Positions 33,494-41,603 of a stretch of DNA of 64,000 bases are shown piece by piece. The notes below the pieces were generated by a model. The model was given only the letters and a program-made list of their open reading frames with translations. It had not been told where the DNA came from and did no database searches. Made by a program: the position numbers and the translations under genes. Position 1 is the first letter of the stretch. Each line of letters starts with the position of its first letter. The DNA comes from Conexibacter sp. SYSU D00693. Lineage in GTDB: Bacteria > Actinomycetota > Thermoleophilia > Solirubrobacterales > Solirubrobacteraceae. The stretch covers positions 930,001 through 994,000 of the forward strand of contig NZ_CP070950.1 of the NCBI RefSeq assembly GCF_017084525.1. The letters run 5' to 3'.

Positions 33494-33508
33494 CTGCTCT
33501 AGGCGTCA
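33472..33508. repeat. degenerate palindrome copy at the 5' end of the DUF559 gene
   Basis: The 16-base arm TGACGCCTCGTGCATG is identical to the arm at 32587. It is followed after 13 bases by AGGCGTCA, so the outer eight bases pair (TGACGCCT/AGGCGTCA). It covers the start of the gene and encodes its first residues. Confidence 0.75.
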
Positions 33509-33540
33509 ACGGGTCGAAGTCCGCCCCCCTTGGCTGCCGC

Positions 33541-33582
33541 CGAGCGCAACGTCAAGGCCCCGGATTGCGCCCGAGCGCAACG
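33541..33582. promoter_or_regulatory. repeated CGAGCGCAACG boxes upstream of the permease/amine-oxidase operon
   Basis: CGAGCGCAACG occurs at 33541-33551 and again at 33572-33582, 31 bases apart (about three helical turns). TTGCGC at 33565-33570 is the inverse of the GCGCAA core. This lies 99-140 bases before the permease ATG in the only intergenic gap. It is a candidate activator or repressor site, possibly for the PucR-type protein encoded downstream. Confidence 0.45.
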
Positions 33583-33680
33583 CCGCCCCGCCCGCAGGAC
33601 CGCACGTCCAACGCCCGCGGCGACGGCTTGGACCGCCACCCCGTACGGCCCGCGAGACCCACGCCGCAGGCTGCACCGCC

Positions 33681-35270
33681 ATGAGCACCGTGGCCCAGCC
33701 GGCCGGGGCGTCCGCCCTCGCCGAGCCCAAGGCCCGGGAGCAGCACGGCCGCCTGTCGGCCGGCGCTCTCGGGCTCCCCAGCGTCCTGTTCTGCATCGTC
33801 ACCGGCGCGGCGCCGCTGGCGGCGATGATGTTCAACGTCCCGATCACCGTCCTGGGTGGCGGGTTCGGGGCGCCGGCGGCGTTCCTGATCGCGACCGTCG
33901 TCCTGACGATCTTCTCCGTCGGCTACATCGAGATGAGCCGGCGGGTGACCGCGGCCGGCGGCTTCTACACGTTCGTCACGCGCGGGCTCGGACCGGTGGC
34001 CGGGCTGGGCTGCGGGATCCTCATCGCCTTCTGCTACATCGTCTTCGCGGCGGCGGTGATGGGCTCGCTGGGCTACTTCACCGCCACGAGCTTCGAGGCG
34101 TGGTTCGGCATCGACCTGCCCGGCTACGTCTACACGCTGCTCGGCCTCGCGGTCATCTCCGCCTTCGGCTGGTTCCACATCGAGCTGACCGCCAAGGTCC
34201 TCGGCGTCGCGCTCGTCGCGGAGGTCCTGGCGCTCACGATCCTCGCCGTCGGCGTGCTGGTCGCGGGCGGCGACAGCGGCCTGAGCCTGTCGCCGATCAA
34301 CCCGGTCGAGGTCTTCGACAACGAGGGGGCCATCCAGACCTTCGGCGCCGCGGCGGCCGGCGTCGCCCTCTTCGGCGCGTTCTGGTCGTGGGTGGGCTTC
34401 GAGATGGCGCCCAACTACGCCGAGGAGTCGCGCGACCCCAAGCGCATCGCCAAGGCCGCGACGTACGGCTCGGTCATCGGCCTGGGCATCTTCTACGTCT
34501 TCATCAGCTGGGTCTTCGTGATGGGCTGGGGCACCGACGGCGTCGCCCCGGCGGTCAACGCCCAGTTCGAGGGCGAGTACGGCTCGGCCTTCTACCCCCT
34601 GACCGACCGCTACGTCGGCGGCGCGCTGACCACGGGCCTCGAGGTCCTCGTCATCACGAGCTCCTTCGCCTGCGCGATGGCCTTCTACAACACGGCCGCG
34701 CGCTACCTGTACTCGCTCTCGCGCGAGCGGATCCTCCCCGCCCAGCTCGGCCGGACCCACCCGGACCGCCACAGCCCGTACTTCGCCTCCATGGTCGTCA
34801 CGGCGATCGTCGGCCTCTACGTCCTGGGCTTCACGCTCTACGACTCCTCCACCGAGGCGTCGCTGCTCAAGCTCGGGACCTGGTCGCCGCTGCTCGGCGT
34901 CCTCGGGATCCTCGCCGTCCAGGCCATCGCGTCCTTCGCGATCCTGCGCTACTTCCTCACCGCCGCGAAGGACGGCTTCCACTGGTTCAAGACGCTGGTC
35001 GCCCCCGTCATCGGCGGCCTCGCGCAGGTCGGTGCCTGCTGGCTGCTGATCGACAACCGCGGCGACCTCGCGGGCGACAGCGACGTCTTCTTCGTCAAGG
35101 CGATCCCGTGGCTCGTGGTCGGCGGCTTCCTCGTCGGCGTCGTCATGGCGCTCTGGCTGCGCAGCTCGGCCAAGGACGTCTACGCGGAGATCGGCGCCTA
35201 CGAGCACGACGACCCCCAGGTCCACGAGCCCCGCGCGGCCGGCGGCGCCCTGAGCCCCGTCGGCGCCTGA
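33681..35270 (+). CDS. APC-family amino acid/amine permease
   Basis: 529 aa with about twelve hydrophobic helices. The first helix region (GLPSVLFCIVTGAAPLAAM) and the TM6-like FGAFWSWVGFEMAPNYAEESRDPKR are typical of the APC superfamily. ATG 33681 is used because upstream in-frame sequence has non-coding character. The copper amine oxidase gene follows after 40 bases, so it probably imports an amine for that enzyme. The substrate is inferred from context only. Confidence 0.9.
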   Translation: MSTVAQPAGASALAEPKAREQHGRLSAGALGLPSVLFCIVTGAAPLAAMMFNVPITVLGGGFGAPAAFLIATVVLTIFSVGYIEMSRRVTAAGGFYTFVTRGLGPVAGLGCGILIAFCYIVFAAAVMGSLGYFTATSFEAWFGIDLPGYVYTLLGLAVISAFGWFHIELTAKVLGVALVAEVLALTILAVGVLVAGGDSGLSLSPINPVEVFDNEGAIQTFGAAAAGVALFGAFWSWVGFEMAPNYAEESRDPKRIAKAATYGSVIGLGIFYVFISWVFVMGWGTDGVAPAVNAQFEGEYGSAFYPLTDRYVGGALTTGLEVLVITSSFACAMAFYNTAARYLYSLSRERILPAQLGRTHPDRHSPYFASMVVTAIVGLYVLGFTLYDSSTEASLLKLGTWSPLLGVLGILAVQAIASFAILRYFLTAAKDGFHWFKTLVAPVIGGLAQVGACWLLIDNRGDLAGDSDVFFVKAIPWLVVGGFLVGVVMALWLRSSAKDVYAEIGAYEHDDPQVHEPRAAGGALSPVGA

Positions 35271-35310
35271 CGCCTCCCCCACCCCTCACCAGCACGTCAA
35301 GGAGCGAGCC

Positions 35311-37299
35311 ATGAACCCGCTGACCACCCCTGCCCCCGACACCACGACGACCGCCCTGCACCCGCTCGAGCCGCTGAGCGCCGAGGAGGTCGAGGCCGCC
35401 GCCGCGGTCCTCAAGGCGCAGCGCGGCCTCGGCGCGAGCTGGCGCTTCGTCTTCGTGATGCTCCACGAGCCGCCCAAGGAGGCGGTGCGCGGCTGGACGC
35501 CCGAGCGGGCCGTCCCGCGCGAGGCCTTCGTCGTCCTGCGCGACCGCGAGACGCGCGGCACCTACGAGGCGACGGTGTCCCTGACCACCAAGGAGGTCCT
35601 GACCTTCGAGCGCGTCGAGGGCATGCAGGCGCCCATCACCATGGAGGAGTTCATGGCGACCGAGGAGCTGGTGCGCGCCGACGCGCGCTGGCAGGACGCC
35701 ATGCGCAAGCGCGGGGTCGAGGACTTCGAGCTCTGCATGCTCGACCCCTGGGCCTCCTCCTACACCGGTCCGGCGGACGACCCCGGCACGCGCCGCATCT
35801 GCCGCCCGCTGACCTGGGTGCGCTCGGGCCCCGGCGACCACGGCTACGCGCGGCCGGTCGAGGGACTGCTCGTCGTCGTCGACCTCGACGAGATGGCCGT
35901 CGCGGAGGTCGTCGACCACGGCGTCGTCCCGCTGCCCCCCAAGCCGGGCAACTACGTCCCCGAGCTGCTCGGCGCCGACAACGTCCCGTCGGTCACCGCC
36001 CTGCGCGACGACGTCAAGCCGATCGACATCACCCAGCCGCAGGGCCCGAGCTTCTCGGTCGACGGCCATCACGTGATCTGGCAGAAGTGGCACCTGCGCC
36101 TGGGCTTCAACGCCAAGGAGGGCCTCGTCCTGCACGACGTCGGCTACGAGGACGGCGGCACCGTGCGCCCGATCATCGCGCGCGCGTCGCTCTCGGAGAT
36201 GTACGTGCCCTACGGCGACCCGGCGCCCACCCACCAGTTCAAGAACGTCTTCGACATGGGCGAGTACGGCATCGGCTGGCTCGCCAACCCGCTGACCCTC
36301 GGCTGCGACTGCCTCGGCGACATCCGCTACTTCGACGGCGTCGTCAGCGACCAGGACGGCGGCGCGATGACGATCCCCAACGCCATCTGCATGCACGAGG
36401 AGGACGCCGGCATCAGCTGGAAGCACACGGACTTCCGCACCGAGGAGGTCGAGGTCCGCCGGCTGCGCCGCCTCGTCGTCTCGATGATCGCCACCGTCGG
36501 CAACTACGAGTACGGGTACTTCTGGTACCTCTACACCGACGGGACGATCGAGTACGAGGTCAAGCTCACCGGCGTGATCTCGACCGGCGCGGTGCCCGAC
36601 GGCGTCAAGCCCAAGCACGGCACGCTCGTCGCCCCCGGCCTCTACGGCCCCCACCACCAGCACTTCTTCTGCGTGCGGCTGGACATGGAGGTCGACGGGC
36701 CGCAGAACACCGTCGTCGAGGTCGACTCCGAGCCCTTGCCCCTCGGCCCCGACAACCCCGTCGGCACGGCGTGGGTGACCAAGCGCAAGGTCCTCGCCAC
36801 CGAGCAGGAGGCCCAGCGCGTCATCGACCCGCTGCGCGCGCGGTACTGGAAGGTCGAGAACCCGGGACGGCTCAACGGCGTCGGCGAGCCCGTCTCCTAC
36901 AAGCTCATGCCGGGCGACAACGTCCTGCCGATGGCCCACGCCGACAGCCAGCAGGCCCCGCGCAGCGGCTTCGCCCACAAGCACCTGTGGGTGACGCCCT
37001 ACGCGCCCGAGGAGCGCTACGCCGCGGGCGACTACCCCAACCAGCACCCCGGCGGCGAGGGCCTGCCGAAGTGGACGGCCGCCGACCGGCCGGTCGAGGA
37101 CACGGACCTGGTCGTCTGGTACTCGTTCGGCGCCCACCACGTGGTGCGTCCCGAGGACTGGCCGGTCATGCCGGTGAGCCACATCGGCTTCAAGCTCAAG
37201 CCCGTCGGCTTCTTCGACGGCAACCCGGCGCTGGACATGCCCCGCAGCGCGGCCGGTGCGCACTGCGAGCACCACCACAGCGAGGGTCCGATCGTCTAG
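35311..37299 (+). CDS. copper-containing primary-amine oxidase
   Basis: 662 aa, close to bacterial copper amine oxidases. The topaquinone precursor tyrosine is Y399 in TVGNYEYGYFW. Copper ligands are H449 and H451 (HHQHF) and H609 or H610 (AHHVVRPEDWP). The catalytic-base aspartate is D315 in VFDMGEYG, 84 residues before Y399, as I recall for the Arthrobacter enzyme. It oxidises a primary amine to aldehyde, ammonia and hydrogen peroxide. No signal peptide is seen. AAGGAG lies seven bases before the ATG. Confidence 0.96.
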   Translation: MNPLTTPAPDTTTTALHPLEPLSAEEVEAAAAVLKAQRGLGASWRFVFVMLHEPPKEAVRGWTPERAVPREAFVVLRDRETRGTYEATVSLTTKEVLTFERVEGMQAPITMEEFMATEELVRADARWQDAMRKRGVEDFELCMLDPWASSYTGPADDPGTRRICRPLTWVRSGPGDHGYARPVEGLLVVVDLDEMAVAEVVDHGVVPLPPKPGNYVPELLGADNVPSVTALRDDVKPIDITQPQGPSFSVDGHHVIWQKWHLRLGFNAKEGLVLHDVGYEDGGTVRPIIARASLSEMYVPYGDPAPTHQFKNVFDMGEYGIGWLANPLTLGCDCLGDIRYFDGVVSDQDGGAMTIPNAICMHEEDAGISWKHTDFRTEEVEVRRLRRLVVSMIATVGNYEYGYFWYLYTDGTIEYEVKLTGVISTGAVPDGVKPKHGTLVAPGLYGPHHQHFFCVRLDMEVDGPQNTVVEVDSEPLPLGPDNPVGTAWVTKRKVLATEQEAQRVIDPLRARYWKVENPGRLNGVGEPVSYKLMPGDNVLPMAHADSQQAPRSGFAHKHLWVTPYAPEERYAAGDYPNQHPGGEGLPKWTAADRPVEDTDLVVWYSFGAHHVVRPEDWPVMPVSHIGFKLKPVGFFDGNPALDMPRSAAGAHCEHHHSEGPIV

Positions 37300-37307
37300 G
37301 GCTCCAC

Positions 37308-37556
37308 GTGCCCTTCGCGCACGTCGGGGGTGTGCCGGTGGAGGAGGTCCTGGCCGCGGGCCCGGGCCTCCTCGCCGCCGGCGGCGCCTGCCTGGTGGTG
37401 CTGCGCGCGCGGGTGGCCGGCGGCGGCGAGGCTCAGCCGGCGGGCGGCGCCGGCGGCCCCGCGAAGAGGCGGTGGACGCGCAGGGCCGTCTCGAGCTCCG
37501 CCCGCCGCGCGGCGACGGGATGGCCGAGCAGGTCCTCGACGCGGCGCAGGCGGTAG
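37308..37556 (+). CDS. possible small membrane protein after the amine oxidase
   Basis: GTG 37308, 8 bases after the amine-oxidase stop, opens 82 codons. The first 40 residues look plausible: PFAHVGGVPVEEVL then a hydrophobic helix (LLAAGGACLVVLRARVAGG). The remainder is Arg/Ser-rich and antisense to the 3' end of the PucR-type gene. It may be a real short gene whose tail drifted into the overlap, or chance. No family assigned. Confidence 0.35.
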   Translation: MPFAHVGGVPVEEVLAAGPGLLAAGGACLVVLRARVAGGGEAQPAGGAGGPAKRRWTRRAVSSSARRAATGWPSRSSTRRRR

Positions 37557-38599
37557 GAGACCGTCCGCGGCGCCACCCCGAGCGTCGCGGCCGCGCCGGC
37601 GACGCTCTCGCGCGCGGCGAACCACGCCTCGAGCGTCTCGACCAGCGCGCCGTGGCGCCCCGGCTCGGCGGCGAGCGGGCCGAGCTCGGCGCGCGCGACG
37701 TCGGCGGCGGTGCGGGCGTCCCCCAGCGCGAGCGCCTCGAGCGCCGCGCTGCGCACGTCGACCAGGCCGGAGCCGCGCGACGTGGCGATCCGCGCGGCGA
37801 GCAGCGCCTGGCGGTGGGCGGCGGCGAAGCCCGCGGGCCCGCCGAGCCCCGCCGGCCCCTGCAGCCCCGCGGCGCGCAGGCGGTGCAGCGCCGCCGGCGC
37901 GTCGGCGGTGGCCAGCCACGCCCAGAGCCGGCCGTCGGGCGCCCGGACGGCCAGGTGCGGGACGCCGAGCGCGTCGGCCGTGGCCGCCACCGCCGCCTCG
38001 CCCGCCGGGTCCGCCGCGACGAGCGCGAGCTGCGTGGCACCGACGTCGTGCCCGAGCGCCTGCGCGTCGCCGCCGGCGAGCGCCGTCTGCACCAGGCGCA
38101 GTCGCCGCAACCCCGGCCACGCCTCGAGCCGGGCCCGCTCCGCGGCGTACTCGCGCGCGACGAGCGGCATGACGGCGTCCATGTAGGCGTGCACGGCCAG
38201 CGTGGCGGCGCGCAGCTCGCGCAGCGCCTCGCGCGGCTGGGCCACCGGCTCGCGGTCCAGCACCTCGAAGACGTGGTCGAGGACCACCTGCTCGCCCAGG
38301 CGGTAGGTGCGCAGCAGCGCCTGGACCTGCGCCCCGCACTGGGCGACGACGTCGGCCTCCAGGCGCGCGCCGTCCGGCAGGCCGCGCGGCGGCACCAGCG
38401 GCTCGCGCAGCGCGAGGACCATGAGCTCGGTGTTGTCCCTGGTGCTGCGCTGCACGGCATCGCGCAGCGCCGGGTCGTCGGTCACCCACAGCTCGGGCAC
38501 CTCGCGCAGCTGGCGCTCCATGAGCTCCTCGACGATCGCGTCCGTCCGCTGCTGCACCCGGTCGGCGAGCACCGTGCCTGGGGCCTGGCTGTCGCGCAT
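37433..38599 (-). CDS. PucR/CdaR-type transcriptional regulator
   Basis: 388 aa. The C-terminal 60 residues are the PucR helix-turn-helix (LVETLEAWFAARESVAGAAATLGVAPRTVSYRLRRVEDLLG). The N-terminal and central parts resemble the GGDEF-like ligand region of this family (LLRTYRLGEQVVLDHVFEVLD, RRLRLVQTALAGGDAQALGHDVG). Convergent with the amine-oxidase operon and a likely regulator of it. No TANNNT box is seen close to the ATG. Confidence 0.88.
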   Translation of the reverse strand: MRDSQAPGTVLADRVQQRTDAIVEELMERQLREVPELWVTDDPALRDAVQRSTRDNTELMVLALREPLVPPRGLPDGARLEADVVAQCGAQVQALLRTYRLGEQVVLDHVFEVLDREPVAQPREALRELRAATLAVHAYMDAVMPLVAREYAAERARLEAWPGLRRLRLVQTALAGGDAQALGHDVGATQLALVAADPAGEAAVAATADALGVPHLAVRAPDGRLWAWLATADAPAALHRLRAAGLQGPAGLGGPAGFAAAHRQALLAARIATSRGSGLVDVRSAALEALALGDARTAADVARAELGPLAAEPGRHGALVETLEAWFAARESVAGAAATLGVAPRTVSYRLRRVEDLLGHPVAARRAELETALRVHRLFAGPPAPPAG

Positions 38600-38677
38600 C
38601 CCCCGACGGTGCCAAGCGACTCGCGATCACGACACGGACCGCGGGCCAGAGCGCGTTGGACCGCGCGGCGCGTCGTG

Positions 38678-39109
38678 CTAGGTCTCGCAGGCGATGCCGT
38701 CGCCGTCGGGGTCGAGCCCGTAGGGGTCGGTGCCCACGGAGTCGAAGTCGGCGTCCGGGATGTCGCTGCAGCCGACGTCGCCGAGGTCGGTCGGGACGCA
38801 GGCGCCCTCGTAGTCGGCGGAGCAGGCGTCGCCGTCGGCGGAGGCGGTGTCCGTCGTGTCGGTGTCGGTCTCGTCGCCGATCGCGTCGGTGTCCGTGTCG
38901 CCGTAGAGGCCGTCGTCGGCGGTGACGGTGCGCGTGCGCGTCCGCGTGACCGTCTTCGTCACCGTGTCGGTCGCCGCGACGGTCACGACCCGGTCGACGG
39001 TGCGCTCACCGCCGCCACCGGCGCCGCCGATGACGATGCCGAGGACCAGCCCGGCCAGCGCGAGGGCGACCATCGCCGCCGTGGCCCGGCCGGTGGACAT
39101 CTGCTCCAT
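38678..39109 (-). CDS. membrane-anchored Excalibur-domain protein
   Basis: 143 aa. A hydrophobic helix near residues 10-30 (AAMVALALAGLVLGIVIGGAG) anchors a Thr/Asp-rich linker (residues 38-90). The C-terminus is an Excalibur calcium-binding domain ending DPYGLDPDGDGIACE, with paired cysteines. Likely cell-surface. ATG 39109 is used; ATG 39100 is possible. GATGCT lies 8 bases upstream as a -10-like box. Confidence 0.82.
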   Translation of the reverse strand: MEQMSTGRATAAMVALALAGLVLGIVIGGAGGGGERTVDRVVTVAATDTVTKTVTRTRTRTVTADDGLYGDTDTDAIGDETDTDTTDTASADGDACSADYEGACVPTDLGDVGCSDIPDADFDSVGTDPYGLDPDGDGIACET

Positions 39110-39149
39110 CGCGTCCGAGCATCACCGCCGGTTGACGCCGCGTCAAGCG

Positions 39150-40304
39150 CTACAGGGCCTCGAGCGCGACCAGCGCGGCCCCGCGTTCGCGCACGCGCTC
39201 GGTGAGCGGCGAGCCCAGCAGCTGCTCGGCGCGGGCCAGGCGACGGGCGACCGTGTTGCGGTGCAGCCCGAGGGCGTGGGCGGTGCGCGACTGGTCGTGG
39301 GCGGCGGCGTAGAACGCCGAGAGCGTCGCCCGCAGCAGGGCGGCGCCGGGAGCGGCGAGCGGGCCGAGCTCCTCGTCGGCGAAGCGCCGCGCGGCGTCGG
39401 CGTCGCGGGTGAGCAGGGCGGCGAGGGCGACGTCCTCGTAGCGGGTCAGCACCGCGTCGCCGCCGCGGCGGGCGACGACGAGCGCGAGGTCGGCCTGCTC
39501 GCGCGAGCGGGCGAAGCCGGCGGCGCCGTCCTGCGCGCTCCCGGCGACCGCGCGCAGGCCCGCCGCCGCCAGCGCCTCCGTGAGCGCCGACCACCTCGGC
39601 GCGGTGAGCCAGGCCACCACCGCGCCGCCGGGCTCGGCCACGAGCAGCGGCCGCTCGCTGCCGGCGGTGCGCAGCGCGGCCCGGACCTCGTCGACGAGGG
39701 CCTCGCCCTCCTGCCCGTCGCGCCACGCGAGCACCGCGACGTGCGCGCCGTCGAGGCGGTGGCCGAGCACGCGCTCGGCCTCCTCGGTGTCCACGACGGT
39801 GCCGGTGAGCAGCGCGCGCAGGACCTGGTCGCGGCGGGCGGCGTCGCGGCGGATGCTGGCCTCGCGCTCGGCGTCGTAGGCGGCGGCGACGTCGGCCATC
39901 GCGGCGTCCGCGTAGCGGAAGGTCAGCAGCCCGATCCGCGCGACGGCGGCGGTGACGTCGGCCTCGTCGGCCAGCGGCGCGAGCTCGACCGCCCGGGCGA
40001 AGGACGCCTCCTGGCCCAGGCGGTAGGAGCGCAGGAGCTCGGCGAGCGGGACGCCCTCGCGGGCGAGGTGCTGGCCGAACGCGAGCGCCGCGGGCGGCGC
40101 GTGGAAGCCGTCGGTGAGCCCGAGGCGCAGCACCTCCGCGAAGCCCTGGAGCAGCGCGCGCGTGCCCTCGGCCGCGAGCTGCCGGCGGCGCGGGTCGCCG
40201 ACGACCGCGGGGACCTCGGCCTCCACGCGCTCGAGCACGAGCCGCGTCGCGGTCTCGCCCTGGAGCGCGACGTCGCGCCCGAGCACCTCCTCCAGCGTCG
40301 CCAT
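39150..40304 (-). CDS. PucR/CdaR-type transcriptional regulator
   Basis: 384 aa. The C-terminal helix-turn-helix is LLRATLSAFYAAAHDQSRTAHALGLHRNTVARRLARAEQLLG. The central region has RRDQVLRALLTGTVVDTEEAERVLGHRLD, typical of PucR proteins. It is divergent from the SDR/BVMO/LDI operon and is the obvious candidate regulator. Upstream in-frame codons belong to antisense of the SDR gene, so ATG 40304 is preferred. CATTGT, 7 bases before it, lies within a perfect inverted repeat. Confidence 0.9.
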   Translation of the reverse strand: MATLEEVLGRDVALQGETATRLVLERVEAEVPAVVGDPRRRQLAAEGTRALLQGFAEVLRLGLTDGFHAPPAALAFGQHLAREGVPLAELLRSYRLGQEASFARAVELAPLADEADVTAAVARIGLLTFRYADAAMADVAAAYDAEREASIRRDAARRDQVLRALLTGTVVDTEEAERVLGHRLDGAHVAVLAWRDGQEGEALVDEVRAALRTAGSERPLLVAEPGGAVVAWLTAPRWSALTEALAAAGLRAVAGSAQDGAAGFARSREQADLALVVARRGGDAVLTRYEDVALAALLTRDADAARRFADEELGPLAAPGAALLRATLSAFYAAAHDQSRTAHALGLHRNTVARRLARAEQLLGSPLTERVRERGAALVALEAL

Positions 40305-40305
40305 C

Positions 40306-40322
40306 TGGTGCACAATGCACCA
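40306..40322. promoter_or_regulatory. operator-like dyad TGGTGCA-CAA-TGCACCA
   Basis: Seven-base perfect arms with a three-base spacer begin 2 bases upstream of the regulator ATG and contain its -10-like box (CATTGT on the minus strand). A half-site TGCACC recurs at 40362-40367, nearer the SDR start. This fits autorepression plus control of the divergent operon. Confidence 0.6.
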
Positions 40323-40389
40323 CACAGCACCCTGGATGCAACGCAATCGCCCTTGCTGCGCTGCACCGCGCCCCGGGACACTCGCTCGC

Positions 40390-41247
40390 ATGCTGCAGCA
40401 GGCAGGAGGGGCGCAGCCGGGGTCACGCGGGGTCGCCATCACGGGCGGCGCGCGCGGGATCGGGCTCGCCACCGCGAAGGCCCTCTCCGCCCAGGGGGAC
40501 CGGGTGGTCCTCGGCGACCTCGACGGCGAGCTCGCCGCGCTCGAGGCGTCGAGGATCCCCGGGGCCGCCGGCTTCGCGCTCGACGTCACCGACGAGGCCT
40601 CCTTCGCCGGCTTCCTCGACGAGGCCCGCGCCCACCTCGGCCGCCTCGACGTCCTCGTCAACAACGCGGGGATCATGCCCACGGGCCCCTTCCTCGAGCA
40701 GTCGCCCGAGCTCGCCGCCCGCATGCTCGAGGTCAACGTCCTCGGCGTCGCCCGCGGCGTCCGGCTCGCGCTGCCCGAGATGCTCGAGCGCCGCCACGGC
40801 CAGGTCGTCAACGTCGCCTCGGTCGCCGGCCGCAGCGTGGCCGCGGGCATGGCCACCTACTGCGCGACGAAGCACGCCGTCGTCGGCCTCACCCGCGCCC
40901 TGCGCCGCGAGCACCACGCCAGCGGCGTGCGCTTCACGCTCGTCATGCCGTCGTTCACCAACACGCGCCTGGTCGACGGCGCCGACGCCGGACTCGTCCC
41001 CGTCGCCGAGCCCGGCGAGGTCGCGGCCGCGATCGCCCAGGCCATCGCCCAGCCGCGCGACGAGCTCGTCGTCCCGCGCGCCGCCGCCGTGCTCACCCAC
41101 GCGATCGAGCGCCTCCTCCCCCGCGCCGCCGCCGACGCCCTCGCCCGCCGGCTCGGCGCCGACCGGATGTTCCTCACCGCCGACGGCCGCGATCGCGGTG
41201 CCGGCCCGACCCAGCGCGAGGCCGTGCTCCTCGGCGATCGCCCGTGA
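40390..41247 (+). CDS. short-chain dehydrogenase/reductase
   Basis: 285 aa classical SDR. Cofactor motif TGGARGIG near residue 18, LGDLDGE, NNAGIMPTGPF near residue 95, catalytic Ser in NVASVAGRS, and YCATK with the Tyr/Lys pair near residue 157. An acidic residue after the second strand suggests NAD. It is first in a tightly coupled operon and would oxidise an alcohol or reduce a ketone. The substrate is unknown. Confidence 0.93.
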   Translation: MLQQAGGAQPGSRGVAITGGARGIGLATAKALSAQGDRVVLGDLDGELAALEASRIPGAAGFALDVTDEASFAGFLDEARAHLGRLDVLVNNAGIMPTGPFLEQSPELAARMLEVNVLGVARGVRLALPEMLERRHGQVVNVASVAGRSVAAGMATYCATKHAVVGLTRALRREHHASGVRFTLVMPSFTNTRLVDGADAGLVPVAEPGEVAAAIAQAIAQPRDELVVPRAAAVLTHAIERLLPRAAADALARRLGADRMFLTADGRDRGAGPTQREAVLLGDRP

Positions 41248-41603
41248 GGGCGACGACCCTCGCCGCGGCCGCCGGCCTCGCCGCTTCCGCGCTGTTCGCC
41301 GCGCTCCTCGCGGCAGCGGGAGCGGGACACCTCGACGGACCGCCTGCCGGCGTCCTGGCCCTGCCGCTCCTGGGCCTGGCCGTCGCGCCGGCGGTCCGCG
41401 AGGCGGTCCGCCGCGACGACGGGCGCCTGCTCCTCGTCCTCGGCGCCGCCTGGACGATCGCGCCGCTGCTCGACCAGCACCTGGTCGGGGCCGTCGCGGT
41501 CGACGGCACCCTCCCCCACCTCCTGCTGCACACCGCCGGCTGGGCGCCGCTCCTCGCCGGCTCCCAGCGCCTCACCCACCCGCGACCCGTCGTGATCCGA
41601 TGA
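41244..41603 (+). CDS. small membrane protein in the SDR/BVMO/LDI operon
   Basis: 119 aa, GTG start overlapping the SDR stop (GTGA). Three or four hydrophobic segments: residues 3-26, 36-50, 60-78 and 88-104. No family recognised. Four-base overlaps on both sides show it belongs to the operon; it could aid membrane association or transport of a hydrophobic substrate. Confidence 0.75.
   Translation: MRATTLAAAAGLAASALFAALLAAAGAGHLDGPPAGVLALPLLGLAVAPAVREAVRRDDGRLLLVLGAAWTIAPLLDQHLVGAVAVDGTLPHLLLHTAGWAPLLAGSQRLTHPRPVVIR

Noticed and set aside
32587-33508. Reading the flanking palindromes as att sites of an integrated phage or island
   Set aside because: No integrase, recombinase or cargo other than the single nuclease-like gene lies between them, and base composition does not change.
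30360-33509. 1049-aa minus-strand frame upstream of the second sigma fusion
   Set aside because: Only the part after ATG 31844 is sigma-like. The upstream part lies antisense to the secreted-protein gene and out of frame with the DUF559 gene.
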